A stretch of DNA of 64,000 nucleotides from CAVVST01 sp963750995 (GTDB lineage: Bacteria > Acidobacteriota > Vicinamibacteria > Vicinamibacterales > UBA2999): positions 744,001-808,000 of the forward strand of contig CAVVST010000004.1 of assembly GCA_963750995.1 (NCBI GenBank). Reading direction: 5' to 3'. Positions 16,758 to 26,532 of the stretch are shown in pieces. The notes beneath the pieces were generated by a model. It made no database searches. It saw nothing but the letters and a program-made list of their open reading frames with translations, and was not told the origin of the DNA. The position numbers and the translations under genes were made by a program. The stretch's first letter is position 1. Each line of letters opens with the position of its first letter.

Positions 16758-18173
16758 GTGCCAGCTTCCTACGATGTCGTCGTCATTGGCGCGGGTACGG
16801 GCGGCTATGTCGCCGCGATTCGCGCGTCTCAGCTCGGGAAGAAGGTCGCCGTCGTCGAGAAGCAGAAGTCGCTCGGCGGCACATGTCTGATCTGGGGATG
16901 CATCCCGACGAAGGCGCTGCTCGAGCATGCCCATGCGCTGAAGATCGTCCAGAACTCGGACGAGTGGGGCATTGCGCTCCCGTACGGAGCGCCGGCGCTC
17001 GACATGGGGCGGATCCACGCGCGCAAGGACAAGATCGTCTCCGGGCTGACGAAGGGCGTCGAGTTCCTGTTCAAGAAGAACAAGATCGAGTGGATCAAGG
17101 GGACGGCGGCGCTTGCCGGCAAGGGCCGGGTCGACGTCGTCGAGGGCGAGAAGCAGACGCTGCAGGCCGCCGAGATCATCATCGCCACCGGTTCGTCGCC
17201 GCGAGGAGTCCCCGGTATCGAGATCGACCACACGCGTATCATCACCAGCGACGAAGCGATCCATCTCGCCGACATACCGAAGTCGCTGGTGATTCTCGGC
17301 AGCGGCGCGGTCGGCGTGGAGTTCGCGTCGATCTTCCGCCGCTTCGGCAGCGAAGTCACCATCATCGAACTGCTGCCGCGGCTCGTGCCGGTGGAAGATG
17401 AAGCGGTGTCTGCGGAGCTCGAGAAGGCGTTCAAGAAGCAGGGCATCCAGTCGCTCACGAACACCAAGGTGACCAGGGCGGTGGCAACGGCATCAGGCGT
17501 CGACGTCGAGGCGCAGCGATCGGATGGCAAGTCGCACGAGCTGACGGCGGACATTCTCCTGGTTGCCACCGGCCGCGGGCCTGTGACCACCGGCCTCGGC
17601 GCCGAGTCGCTCGGCATCGCCCTGGAGAAGGGCTATATCAAGGTTGATTCCCTGTACCGTACGTCGGTGCCCAACATCTCCGCGATCGGCGACGTGATTG
17701 CCATCGAGGGCCGGATGCACCCGCAACTGGCGCATGTCTCGTCGGCGGAAGGCATCCTGGTCGCGGAGCGCCTTGCCGGAAAGGACGTCCGGCCGCTGAA
17801 TTACGACCACGTGCCGGGCTGCACCTACTGCGACCCGGAAATCGGCAGCGTTGGCCTCACGGAAGCCGCCGCGAAGAAGCAGGGCTACGATGTGCGGGTG
17901 GGGTCTTTCCCGTTCGGCATCCTCGGCCGTGCCAAGATGGCCGGGGAAACGGACGGATTCGTCAAGATCGTGGCAGACAAGAAGTACGATGAAGTGTTGG
18001 GCGTCCACATGATCGGGCCACGCTCCACCGAGCTCGTGGCGGAAGCCGTGCTGGCGCTGCGTCTCGAATGCACGGTGGAAGAGCTGGTGAAGACCATCCA
18101 CGCTCACCCGACTTTTTCCGAAGCGATCGGCGAAGCCTCGCACGCAGCCCACGGCGCCGCCATTCACATGTAG
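16758..18173 (+). CDS. lpdA: Dihydrolipoyl dehydrogenase (E3)
   Basis: This FAD flavoprotein re-oxidises the lipoyl arm of 2-oxoacid dehydrogenase complexes. It has 471 residues, the usual length. It shows the FAD-binding GAGTGGYVAA, the redox disulfide in GGTCLIWGCIPTKA (Cys43/Cys48), the NAD-binding GSGAVGVEFASIF, the second FAD motif ISAIGDV and the C-terminal catalytic dyad region HAHPTFSEA. The GTG start at 16758 fits the conserved N-terminus YDVVVIGAGTGG. Its stop is two bases before the E2 start, so the two form an operon with lipB. Confidence 0.96.
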   Translation: MPASYDVVVIGAGTGGYVAAIRASQLGKKVAVVEKQKSLGGTCLIWGCIPTKALLEHAHALKIVQNSDEWGIALPYGAPALDMGRIHARKDKIVSGLTKGVEFLFKKNKIEWIKGTAALAGKGRVDVVEGEKQTLQAAEIIIATGSSPRGVPGIEIDHTRIITSDEAIHLADIPKSLVILGSGAVGVEFASIFRRFGSEVTIIELLPRLVPVEDEAVSAELEKAFKKQGIQSLTNTKVTRAVATASGVDVEAQRSDGKSHELTADILLVATGRGPVTTGLGAESLGIALEKGYIKVDSLYRTSVPNISAIGDVIAIEGRMHPQLAHVSSAEGILVAERLAGKDVRPLNYDHVPGCTYCDPEIGSVGLTEAAAKKQGYDVRVGSFPFGILGRAKMAGETDGFVKIVADKKYDEVLGVHMIGPRSTELVAEAVLALRLECTVEELVKTIHAHPTFSEAIGEASHAAHGAAIHM

Positions 18174-18175
18174 CC

Positions 18176-19456
18176 ATGCCGACCCCTATCGTGATGCCCC
18201 AGATGGGCGAGTCGATTGCCGAAGGCACGATCGTCCGCTGGATCAAGAAGGTCGGCGACCAGGTCGACCGCGACGAGCCGCTCTTCGAGATCACGACCGA
18301 CAAAGTCGACGCAGAGATCCCGTCGCCCGCCGCCGGCATCCTCACAGAAATCACGGCGAAGGAGGGCGACACCGTTTCCGTGAACTCGGTCGTGGGGTCG
18401 ATCCAGGTCGCAGGCGAGGAACCCGCGAAGGCACCGCCCGCGTCTCCCCGTGCCGGCGCGGCGAAAGCTGCGGCGTCGGCCCAGCCGCAGGCCGACGGAA
18501 TACCCGCCCTCACGTCCCGGCCTCCTGCATCGGACGACGACGACCACCGCCACAAGTCATCGCCGCTCGTACGTCGAATCGCGCGAGAAAATCATGTAGA
18601 CGTCGCGCAGGTCCCGGGCACGGGACTGGGTGGGCGCGTCACCAAGCAGGACATCCTGGAGTTCCTCGGCGGCAAGGGTCAGGGGGAGGCGGAAAGGGAG
18701 CCGGAGCTGTCCCGCGAGTCAGGCGGGAGCGGCGCGGACATGCGCCCGCCGTCGGCTCAGGTCGAGGGACGTTCGGAGAGCCGGCCCCTCTCTGCGATGC
18801 GCAAGAAGATCGCCGAGCACATGGTGCTCAGCAAGCGCACCTCGGCGCATGTGCACTCGGTGTTTCACGTCGATTTTTCCGAGGTTGAACACATCCGCCA
18901 GCAGAAGAAGGCCGAGTACGGCAGGCTTGGCGCGAAGCTGACGTACATGGCCTTCATCGCCAGGGCGGTGATCGACGCCTTGCGCCGGTACCCCATCGTC
19001 AACGCCTCGCTCGACGGCGACAACGTGATCCACCACAAGGACGTGAATCTCGGCATCGCGGTGGCGCTGGAGAGCGGATTGATCGTACCGGTCATCAGGA
19101 ACGCCGACGAAAAGAACCTGCTCGGCCTGAGCCGCGCGATCGCCGACGTCGCCGAACGCGCTCGCAACAAGCAGCTCAAGCCTGACGAAGTCCACGGCGG
19201 CACGTTCACCATCACCAATCCCGGACAGTTCGGGGCGCAGTTCGGCATGCCGATCATCAACCAGCCGCAGGTCGCGATCCTGTGTGTCGGAACGGTCGAG
19301 AAGCGGCCGGTCGTCGTCGAGGACGGGATCGCCATCCGGATGATGGCGTACCTCACGCTCGGGTTCGATCACCGGTTGATCGACGGGGCCGCGGCCGATC
19401 AGTTCATGGCCGACATCAAGCAGCACCTCGAGCACTTCGACCCGAACCAGGTGTAG
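18176..19456 (+). CDS. 2-oxoacid dehydrogenase E2 (dihydrolipoamide acyltransferase, SucB/BkdB type)
   Basis: This 426-residue acyltransferase core has one lipoyl domain (1-77, lipoylated Lys43 in EITTDKVDAE) and an Ala/Pro linker. A peripheral-subunit-binding domain follows (SSPLVRRIARENHVDV...GRVTKQDILEFL), then the catalytic domain ending in HRLIDGAAADQF, with the active-site HxxxDG. Longer open frame exists upstream, but it overlaps lpdA; ATG 18176 starts MPTPIVMPQMGES, the standard lipoyl-domain start. No E1 gene is adjacent, so the substrate is open. sucA is in the window, and the SucB role is plausible. The neighbour lipB supplies the octanoyl group. Confidence 0.92.
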   Translation: MPTPIVMPQMGESIAEGTIVRWIKKVGDQVDRDEPLFEITTDKVDAEIPSPAAGILTEITAKEGDTVSVNSVVGSIQVAGEEPAKAPPASPRAGAAKAAASAQPQADGIPALTSRPPASDDDDHRHKSSPLVRRIARENHVDVAQVPGTGLGGRVTKQDILEFLGGKGQGEAEREPELSRESGGSGADMRPPSAQVEGRSESRPLSAMRKKIAEHMVLSKRTSAHVHSVFHVDFSEVEHIRQQKKAEYGRLGAKLTYMAFIARAVIDALRRYPIVNASLDGDNVIHHKDVNLGIAVALESGLIVPVIRNADEKNLLGLSRAIADVAERARNKQLKPDEVHGGTFTITNPGQFGAQFGMPIINQPQVAILCVGTVEKRPVVVEDGIAIRMMAYLTLGFDHRLIDGAAADQFMADIKQHLEHFDPNQV

Positions 19457-20124
19457 TGCGTCCGATTGAGATCCGCCGGCTCGGGCTCGTCTCCTACCAG
19501 GACGCGCTGGCCCTGCAGCGCGCGCTCGTCGAAGATCGCCGCGCGGACCGGATTCCAGACACGCTTCTGCTGCTGCAGCATCCGCCGGTCATCACGCTCG
19601 GTGTCAAGGGAGACGGCGGGCGCTCGAACGTCGTCGCCGATCTCCCGCGGCTCCTCCAACTTGGCATCGAGATTTCAGAAACCGGCCGCGGCGGCGACGT
19701 CACTTATCACGGGCCGGGACAGATCGTGGGTTACCCGATTCTCGACCTGCGGCCGGACCGCTGCGATGTTCATCGCTACGTCCGGGATCTCGAAGCGGTG
19801 ATGATCGGCGTCTGCGACGAGTACGGTGTAAAGGCCGGACGAATCGAAGGACTGACGGGAACCTGGATCGGCGACCAGAAAGTGGGCGCGATCGGGATTC
19901 GCATTTCGCGGTGGATCACGAGCCACGGCTTCGCCGTCAACGTCAGCACCAATCTGGAGCATTTCGATCTGATCGTTCCGTGCGGAATCCAGGACCGCGG
20001 TGTGACGTCGATCGAGAGGGCCACCGGACGGACGATTCCGCTGGGCGAGGTGGAGGATGCCGTGATTCGACAGTTCTGTGTCGTGTTCCAGCGCGAGGCG
20101 ATGATCGCGGTGCCGGCATCTTGA
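19456..20124 (+). CDS. lipB: Octanoyl-ACP:protein octanoyltransferase
   Basis: LipB transfers octanoate from ACP to lipoyl domains, the first step of protein lipoylation. The 222-residue product has RGGDVTYHGPGQ, the catalytic lysine in TWIGDQKVGAIGI and the catalytic cysteine in VPCGIQDRGVTS. The GTG start shares one base with the E2 stop (TAGTG), so translation is coupled. A longer upstream open frame overlaps the E2 gene and lacks family sequence. Its place after lpdA and E2 matches its job of lipoylating the E2. Confidence 0.95.
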   Translation: MRPIEIRRLGLVSYQDALALQRALVEDRRADRIPDTLLLLQHPPVITLGVKGDGGRSNVVADLPRLLQLGIEISETGRGGDVTYHGPGQIVGYPILDLRPDRCDVHRYVRDLEAVMIGVCDEYGVKAGRIEGLTGTWIGDQKVGAIGIRISRWITSHGFAVNVSTNLEHFDLIVPCGIQDRGVTSIERATGRTIPLGEVEDAVIRQFCVVFQREAMIAVPAS

Positions 20125-20184
20125 CAGTCGCCGGGTCTGGAAGAATACTCGCCGCGCAGTTCCCCCCAACCGAGAGGAGCCGGA

Positions 20185-21462
20185 ATGCGTGGCCGGAGAC
20201 CGTCAATTTGTTTCGCCGTGATCGTGTTCGGCTTCGGTTGTCTCCCGCCTGACGCAGCCCGTGCACAGGACAAGCTCGATGTGCTCGTTCCCAACCTCTA
20301 CGAACGGTCAATCGCGCTCAACACCCGGGCGCTGAATGAAACCTTCCCGGTACCCATGGTCGATGGGCGGCTTCTCGATTTCAATGAGGAGTTGAACAAC
20401 CAGCTCTTCACCACCGTTTTCACCTTGAACAGCCTGGTTGCGGCCCAGGTGGCGTCATTCCCGCTGGCGTCTTCCGCTGGCGGTTTCAGCTGGTCCTTCG
20501 ATTCGGCGCTCGGCACCCTGACCAGAGTCAGCGACAGTTTTGGCCCCGTGTTCGCGGAGCGGGCATTGACAGTGGGCCGGGGACGATTGAACTTCGCGTT
20601 CGCGTACCAGCGGACCACGTTCGACTCTCTCCAGGGACGCGATCTCGAAAGCGGCGAGATTCTGACCTACTCCGGATTCACGCTGCCTGACAGATCCGGC
20701 GCGGTTCGAACGATGTTTTTCGAGGACACCCTCAGCCTGCGACTCTCGACGGACACCGCGTTGGTGTCGGGCACTTACGGGCTCACTGACCGAATCGATG
20801 TCGGCGCCGTGGTGCCGTTCGTGCGAATGCGCATGGACGCCGAGCTTTCCACTCGCGCGGGCTCGAACGGCGCACTCGTTGCGTCGCCGTTTGGCGACAG
20901 CGCCTCGTCAACCGCCTCGGGTATCGGCGATATCGTTGCCAGAGTGAAGTACAGAGCGCTCCCGACCCCCGGAGGAGGATTGGCGCTGGGCGTCGACTGG
21001 CGGCTTCCGACCGGAGACGATGAAGACCTGATTGGCACCGGCATGCAGGTCAAGTTCTATGGTGCAGCGTCGACTGAGGCTGGCCGGCTCTCACCTCACG
21101 CGAACTTTGGATATACGGTTTCCAGGGAGGCCAGCGCATTCACTGAGAACGAACCGGACCAGCTCAATTTTGCCGGCGGAGCCGATTTCGCCGTCACACC
21201 CAGGCTGACGGTGATCGCGGATTTCGTCGGCCGGACACTGATCGATGCCGCATACCCGATCTATCTCCCGACCGAGTTCAGGCAGGACTTCCAGCAGTTG
21301 ACGGTTGAGTGGGGTTACGTGAATCTGTTCCTGGGGTCGGCCGGAGTGAAGTTCGCTCCCGGGGGGCGAGGGCTCGTGTCTTTCAGCGTGCTGTTCCCGC
21401 TCAACGATAACGGTCTGCAGGATAAGTTCAGCTGGATGGGCGGAGTAGAGCTGCCGTTTTAG
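20185..21462 (+). CDS. Secreted outer-membrane beta-barrel protein, unknown substrate
   Basis: This 425-residue product has a Sec signal (to about residue 27, ending AARAQD) and a body rich in alternating hydrophobic strands such as LNFAFAYQRTTF and LALGVDWRLPTGDD. It ends in Phe (ELPF), as barrel proteins recognised by the BAM machinery do. LPTGDD and GDIVARVKYR resemble transporter proteins of the phenol-degradation (MetA-like) outer-membrane family, but the substrate is unknown. GAGGAG sits six bases before the ATG. The last 35 bases overlap the convergent CorC/HlyC gene. Confidence 0.8.
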   Translation: MRGRRPSICFAVIVFGFGCLPPDAARAQDKLDVLVPNLYERSIALNTRALNETFPVPMVDGRLLDFNEELNNQLFTTVFTLNSLVAAQVASFPLASSAGGFSWSFDSALGTLTRVSDSFGPVFAERALTVGRGRLNFAFAYQRTTFDSLQGRDLESGEILTYSGFTLPDRSGAVRTMFFEDTLSLRLSTDTALVSGTYGLTDRIDVGAVVPFVRMRMDAELSTRAGSNGALVASPFGDSASSTASGIGDIVARVKYRALPTPGGGLALGVDWRLPTGDDEDLIGTGMQVKFYGAASTEAGRLSPHANFGYTVSREASAFTENEPDQLNFAGGADFAVTPRLTVIADFVGRTLIDAAYPIYLPTEFRQDFQQLTVEWGYVNLFLGSAGVKFAPGGRGLVSFSVLFPLNDNGLQDKFSWMGGVELPF

Positions 21463-22750
21463 CGACGACTGCCTCGGCGACGCCGCGGCCGGCGGTCGCG
21501 GTGACTTCAATCCGCACGTTGTTCCAGGTCACGACGTCGCCTTTCGCCGCCGGACGTCCGAGCTGCTTCAGCACCAGCCCGCTGATCGTCGTCACCTTCG
21601 GGTGATCCATCGCACAGCCGAGCGCTTCCCCCGCTTCCTCGAGGCGGACCGTCCCGCGCATCCTGAATCGTCCCGGCGCTTCGCGAACGATGGACCGGCG
21701 GCCATGCCCTTCCTCGATGTCGCCGACGACCTCCTCGAAAAGGTCTTCCATCGTCACCAGGCCGGCCGTGCCGCCGTGCTGGTCCATGACGACCGCCATC
21801 TGCGCGCGATAGCGGCGCATGACCGCGAGTACCTCGTCGAGCGGAGCCGGGCCGGGCACGTAGGGCAGCGGGCGCGCGTCGCGGGCGATCACCGGCTTTT
21901 CCGCAACCAGGTGCCGGAGTGCTTCCTTGATGTGCAGGCTGCCGATGATGTTGTCGAGGTCGCCGGCAAAAACCGGGTATCGGGTATGAGGATTGGCCCG
22001 GACGATCCGCCTCAACTCGTCCGGACCCGTGCCGACCTCGATGCCCGTGAGCATCACGCGCGGTACCATCACCTCGCCGGCAGTCAGATCCCCGAACTCG
22101 AAGAGCTCGCGCAGGATCTTCCCGGACTCGCCGCGCAGCATGCCCCCTTCCTGGCTTTCTTCGATGATGTACTGCAGCTCCTCGGTGGTGTGATAACGCT
22201 CCGTTTCGACCTCCTGGCGGCGCACCCCGATCAGTCGAAGGAGCCCGTTTCCGATCGTGTTCAGCCCGACCACCACCGGCAGCAGCGCCGTCTGGATTGC
22301 AAGAATGAGCGGCGTTACATACAGCACCGTCTTGGCCGCCCTTTGCAGCGCCAGCGCCTTGGGCACCATTTCTCCGATGACGATGTGCAGATAGGTCAGG
22401 GCTGAGACGGCGATGACGCTGGCGACGGCGTGGGCGGCGATCCAGCGAAAGGTGAACTGGAGCGGCTCGAGCCGTACCGCAATCCAATCCGCAAGAACGT
22501 GCTCACCATACATGCCAAGGCCCAGGCTCGCGACCGAAATGCCGACCTGGGTGGTGGCGATGTAGCGGTCCTGGCGCTTCGGATCTTCGAGGATGCGCAT
22601 GACCCGCGCGGCAAGACGGTTGCCCTCGCTCGCCTGGTGCTCGATGCTCGCCCGCGGCGCACCGACGATGGCAAACTCCGCCGCCACGAATAGCCCGTTG
22701 GCAATGACGAGAAGGAAGATGATGCCGAGTGCGAACGCGAGCTCCATCAC
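21428..22750 (-). CDS. CorC/HlyC-type (CNNM, DUF21) transporter with CBS pair
   Basis: This 440-residue membrane protein belongs to the family implicated in Mg/Co export. It has a DUF21 domain with several membrane helices (about 1-190, IGEMVPKALALQ conserved), a CBS pair (MVPRVMLTGIEV ... HGGTAGLVTMEDLFEEVVGDI) and a C-terminal CorC_HlyC domain. It is second of two tandem paralogues on this strand. The intended stop of the first, once its frameshift is corrected, overlaps this ATG as ATGA. The 3' end overlaps the convergent barrel gene. Two adjacent copies may act as a heteromer. Confidence 0.92.
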   Translation of the reverse strand: MMELAFALGIIFLLVIANGLFVAAEFAIVGAPRASIEHQASEGNRLAARVMRILEDPKRQDRYIATTQVGISVASLGLGMYGEHVLADWIAVRLEPLQFTFRWIAAHAVASVIAVSALTYLHIVIGEMVPKALALQRAAKTVLYVTPLILAIQTALLPVVVGLNTIGNGLLRLIGVRRQEVETERYHTTEELQYIIEESQEGGMLRGESGKILRELFEFGDLTAGEVMVPRVMLTGIEVGTGPDELRRIVRANPHTRYPVFAGDLDNIIGSLHIKEALRHLVAEKPVIARDARPLPYVPGPAPLDEVLAVMRRYRAQMAVVMDQHGGTAGLVTMEDLFEEVVGDIEEGHGRRSIVREAPGRFRMRGTVRLEEAGEALGCAMDHPKVTTISGLVLKQLGRPAAKGDVVTWNNVRIEVTATAGRGVAEAVVAKTAALLRPSS

Positions 22751-24067
22751 TCGTCCTCACCCGCCGGCTGGGTGACCACCGGGTGCGCGAGCACCGATTC
22801 GGCCACACGGTCCTTCACGCGCTCGACCTCGAATTCGGTACTCCCCGATCGTGACCGCATCTCCCGCCACCGGCAGGCGACCGAGCGCCTCGGTGACCAG
22901 CCCCGCAATCGTCGTCGCTTCCGTCTCCCACTTCGTGTTGAGCAGCATTGCGCCATCATCCACGGCCATCGGCCCGGGAAGCCGGAAATGTCCGTCCGGA
23001 AGCGTCTCCGCAACCGGATCGCCGGTCTTGAACTCGTCGCCGACATCGCCAAGGAGCTCCGAGAGTACGTCCTCGAGCGTCAGCAGCCCCGCGGTGCCGC
23101 CGAACTCGTCGACCACCAGCGCAAGATGCGACCGCCGCTCGCGCAGCTCGCGGACCACCTTGTCGACCGTGACGCTTTCGTGGACGCTGGCGATGGGACG
23201 CAGCAGGCTGGCGAGCGACTCGTCGCGCCCGCCGCTCACGATCCAGCGCACCAGGTCCTTCGTGTGGAGCATGCCGAGGATGTTGTCGATCGTGTCGCGG
23301 TAAACCGGCAGCCGTGAAAACGGGCTCTCGGTAACCAGGGCGATCACTTCGGTCATCGGCACATTGATGTCGATGGCCGAAACTTTCCGCCTTGGCACCA
23401 TCAGCTGCTTTGCCTGCCGCAGGTTGAGCCGGAGCGCGCGCTGCAGCCGGCGATGCTCGTCGGGTTCGAGCAACCCGCCATCCCGGCTTTCCGCAATCAG
23501 GAGTTCTATTTCGTCAGGCGAGTGGATGTGCCGGTGCGACTGCGACGGGGATCCGATCAGCCGCAGCAACAAGAGGCCCGAGCCGTTGAGCCACTTGATG
23601 AACGGACGGTAGAGCCACAGCGACGGCAGCATCGGGATGAGCGTGTAGAGCGCCGCCTGGGTCGGGTATTGAAGCGCCAGAGACTTCGGCACAAGCTCGG
23701 CGAAGATCACCTGCGCCACGGTCAGGATGAGCAGGACCACCGCCGCCGACGTCGACTGCGCCGCGACCCCCTGCAGCCCGCCCCACTGGACGAAGAATGG
23801 CTCGACCCAGACCGCGATGGTGCGCTGGGCGAATGCGCCGAGCACGAGGCTGGAGAGGGTGATGCCGATCTGGCAGGCGGCGATGTAGCGATCGAGATCC
23901 GCCGGCGACTCGATCAGCGGCAGCAGCCACGCCGCCAGCGGGTTCCCGTCGTCGGCCAGTTGCTGGATGCGGCTGCGCCGCGCGCTTACTGCGGCGAACT
24001 CCGCGCCGACGTATACGGCGTTGATGAGGATCAACGCCGCGACAACGAGGATGGCCGTAAGGATCAC
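22747..24067 (-). CDS. CorC/HlyC-type transporter with CBS pair, frameshifted near its C-terminus
   Basis: This is a paralogue of the next gene: DUF21 membrane domain (FAELVPKSLALQ), CBS pair (MVPRRKVSAIDI ... FGGTAGLLTLEDVLSELLGDV) and CorC_HlyC domain. The uninterrupted frame runs 24067-22757 and ends in the atypical RIRGRAREGPCGR. Removing one G/C at 22837-22838 gives GEYEFEVERVKDRVAESV and a stop at 22747 that overlaps the downstream ATG. This is clearly the family C-terminus. The gene spans 1321 bases, 3n+1, as expected for one inserted base. Either a sequencing error or a recent mutation affects the last 30 or so residues. Confidence 0.9.
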
Positions 24068-24085
24068 GTTGGGCGATCGCCGGCG

Positions 24086-25615
24086 TCAGCGCGTGCTGAA
24101 CGCGGGCCGATCCTGCCGTGCGGCGATCCGTGCTGCAAGCTCCATCGCCAGCGTCGCTACTCGAGCCGTGCCGCCTGCGTCGATCTTGTTCCAGTCGTCA
24201 TCGGGGTTGTGGTAGTCGTCGTGGAAGCCCGTGAAGAAATGCACCGCGGGTATCCGGCGGTCGACGAACGAGGAATCGTCGCTGCGGCCCGAGCCCGGTC
24301 CGCCGCGGCGCGCCTCGAGCCCCGCGGTCTTCGCTGCTGCCTGGACGTCCGCTTCGAGCGACGGCGCGACACTCAGGCCGCCAACCTCCACCTTGCCCTT
24401 TGAACGCCCGATCATGTCGAGGTTGATCATCGCGACGGTGTCCTCGAGCGGAACCGCCGGCTCCATCGTGTAGTGCAGCGAGCCGAGCAGCCCGCGTTCC
24501 TCACCCGCGAATGCAACGAAGACCAGCGACCTCGGAAAACGCCCACGATCCGCCGCTGCCGAGCGGGCGATTTCGATCACGGCGGCGATCCCCGAGGCGT
24601 TGTCGTCGGCGCCGTTGTGAATCTCACCGGTGCGCGCCGGCGTCGTCGAGAAACGGCCGCCGAATCCGACGTGGTCGTAATGGGCCCCCAGGACGATCGC
24701 CTCGCCGGCTCTCGGCGCGTCAGCTCCACGAAGAATGCCGACGACGTTGCGAACCGTCCGGCGGTTGAGCGACAGGCGCTGCGTATAGTCCACCGTCGTC
24801 TCTGGCAGGGCGCGCGATCGAGGAATCAGATCGCGGTCGATGACCGCCGCTGATCGATCGAGGTCCCACGCCTTGATCAGCGGGGCCGCCTCTTCGCGCC
24901 GCACGCGAAGAACCGGAATCTGGTGATCTTCAGCGTCGGACTCAATCTCGAACAGCTTGTAGTTCGCCTCGTCGACGCGGTGTGACGGGTCCGAGATCAC
25001 AAGCAGCGCAACCGCGCCGCGGCTGCGCGCGGCGAGCGCCTTGCTGTAGAGCGTGGTCTCCCGCATGGGCCGGGAGCCGTTCAGGCGGCTGTCGCTCTGG
25101 TTCTCCTGCGGTTCGTGCGAGAAGATCATTACCGCCTTGCCGGCGACGTCGAGGCCCGCGTAATCGTCGTAGTTGGCGGACGGGGCGGAAAGACCGTAGC
25201 CGGCGAATACCAGCGGAACCCCCATCAGATCCATCGAATAGCCATTCGCGCCGTCCGACGCGGTGACGGCCAGGGGGTAATACGACTGACCCAGCGCCAG
25301 GCGGACCGTCTCGCCGCCCGCGCGGATAACGAGGCTGTTTCCCGCGGCGATCCGCAGCCCCGCCGTAAGCTCGAACGGCTGGAACCAGTCGCCGTTCGCG
25401 CCCCCCGGCGTCAGGCCCACCGCCTTGAACTGCTCGGCGATGTAGTCGCCGGCGCGCTCCAGCCCGTCGGTCCCGTTGCCCCGGCCCTGAAGATCGTCGG
25501 ACGCCAGGAACTTGACGTGCTGCAGGAGCGCCTCGGGATCGATGGGCGGTGCTGCAGCGTAGCTGACGCCCGCGATCAGCGCCGCGAGAAGCGCGCAACG
25601 GGCGAGGTGACGCAT
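24086..25615 (-). CDS. Secreted M28-family zinc aminopeptidase with PA domain
   Basis: This 509-residue exopeptidase has a Sec signal (MRHLARCALLAALIAGVSYA). A PA insert lies at about 110-260 (LVFAGYGLSAPSANYDDYAGLDVAGK spans it). The M28 catalytic domain carries the metal ligands in GAHYDHVG, GADDNASG, AGEERGLLGS, INLDMIG and the C-terminal HNPDDDWNKID. It probably degrades peptides in the periplasm or outside the cell. It lies 18 bases upstream of the tandem CorC genes on the same strand and 24 bases downstream of the malate-dehydrogenase-like gene, so co-transcription is possible. Confidence 0.93.
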   Translation of the reverse strand: MRHLARCALLAALIAGVSYAAAPPIDPEALLQHVKFLASDDLQGRGNGTDGLERAGDYIAEQFKAVGLTPGGANGDWFQPFELTAGLRIAAGNSLVIRAGGETVRLALGQSYYPLAVTASDGANGYSMDLMGVPLVFAGYGLSAPSANYDDYAGLDVAGKAVMIFSHEPQENQSDSRLNGSRPMRETTLYSKALAARSRGAVALLVISDPSHRVDEANYKLFEIESDAEDHQIPVLRVRREEAAPLIKAWDLDRSAAVIDRDLIPRSRALPETTVDYTQRLSLNRRTVRNVVGILRGADAPRAGEAIVLGAHYDHVGFGGRFSTTPARTGEIHNGADDNASGIAAVIEIARSAAADRGRFPRSLVFVAFAGEERGLLGSLHYTMEPAVPLEDTVAMINLDMIGRSKGKVEVGGLSVAPSLEADVQAAAKTAGLEARRGGPGSGRSDDSSFVDRRIPAVHFFTGFHDDYHNPDDDWNKIDAGGTARVATLAMELAARIAARQDRPAFSTR

Positions 25616-25639
25616 GGCTCCGATCCTAACCCACCCGAG

Positions 25640-26494
25640 CTATCCGCCCAGGGCTACTTGGAGCTGGACCCGTTGCCGGGTGTCGAGCGCAGGGACGCGT
25701 CTTTCGACGATGCCGCCGGGACCAAGACGGGCTGGAAGCGCCCCCACGCGCCCTTTCACGCCGAATTCGCCCCCGAGCTGGGTGAGCACGCTGAACGACT
25801 CGCGCGAGCTCGACAGGATGGCGGCGACGATCGCGGCGGCCGCTGCGCCCAGTGCATAGGGCCCAGGCGGCCACAACCGGCCTGCGCGCGCTTCGATGCG
25901 CCCGAGCTGCACCTGCGAGAGCACGCGCGGCATCGCGTACCCGCCGATCGACGCCTCGCTCCAGGGCACGACGAAACCGGCCGGTGGCACGCCGAGGACG
26001 GTCAGCATGACCTCGCGCGGGGAGCACCCGGCCTCCACCGCGACGATCGCCGTGATCGCCGACACCAGTGCTTCGGCGCTCGAGCCGACCAGGCGTGCAG
26101 GTCGAATCGTCGTCTCCGAGGCAACGCTGCCGAGCAGCCCGGCCTGCGACACCCCTGCAAAGACCAGCGGCGCGTCGTCAAGATACGGGGCGATGCGCAC
26201 GACCATCGACAGGCCGTCTTCCCCGCGCCACTCTCCGGCGGCGCCGACGCGGTCGGCAATGACACACACGTCGCATCCGCTCAGACGGCTCTCGTCGCTC
26301 GTGCCGTCGAGTGTCGTGTGAAATCCTTCGACCGCGCCCGATTGCCGGATGTCGAGCGCCTTTCCCACGGCCGCGCCCTGAACGGCGTCCACCAGCAGTA
26401 CGCGCTGCGCGGCGTCGCGCGACGCGAGCGCCTGCGCGGCGGCGCCGCCGACGTCGCCGGCTCCGACGATCGCGACTGTTGTCATGTGCGGCAT
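25640..26494 (-). CDS. Malate/lactate dehydrogenase-like protein lacking the catalytic residues
   Basis: The N-terminus is a clear MDH/LDH Rossmann domain: VAIVGAGDVGGAAAQALA, LLVDAVQGAAVGKALDI. The active site is not conserved. The loop normally reading G-x-x-R-x-P-G-M reads DRVGAAGEWRGEDGL, and the catalytic-His motif GxHGD is replaced by LGVPPAGFVVPWSEASIGG. The Asp-Arg-containing LDS-R helix reads LVGSSAEALV. The protein has about 284 residues from ATG 26494, with a possible second start at 26485; family members have 310-330. It may bind NAD without malate oxidation, or do another reaction. The neighbours do not suggest a pathway. Confidence 0.8.
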   Translation of the reverse strand: MPHMTTVAIVGAGDVGGAAAQALASRDAAQRVLLVDAVQGAAVGKALDIRQSGAVEGFHTTLDGTSDESRLSGCDVCVIADRVGAAGEWRGEDGLSMVVRIAPYLDDAPLVFAGVSQAGLLGSVASETTIRPARLVGSSAEALVSAITAIVAVEAGCSPREVMLTVLGVPPAGFVVPWSEASIGGYAMPRVLSQVQLGRIEARAGRLWPPGPYALGAAAAAIVAAILSSSRESFSVLTQLGGEFGVKGRVGALPARLGPGGIVERRVPALDTRQRVQLQVALGG

Positions 26495-26532
26495 GTAAGG
26501 ACCAGCTGTCGCCGCGTGTATTGTAATAGGCG

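Noticed and set aside
22747..22860. Programmed ribosomal frameshift in the CorC/HlyC gene
   Set aside because: No slippery heptamer or downstream structure is evident at the site, and two other genes show the same kind of single-base gain.
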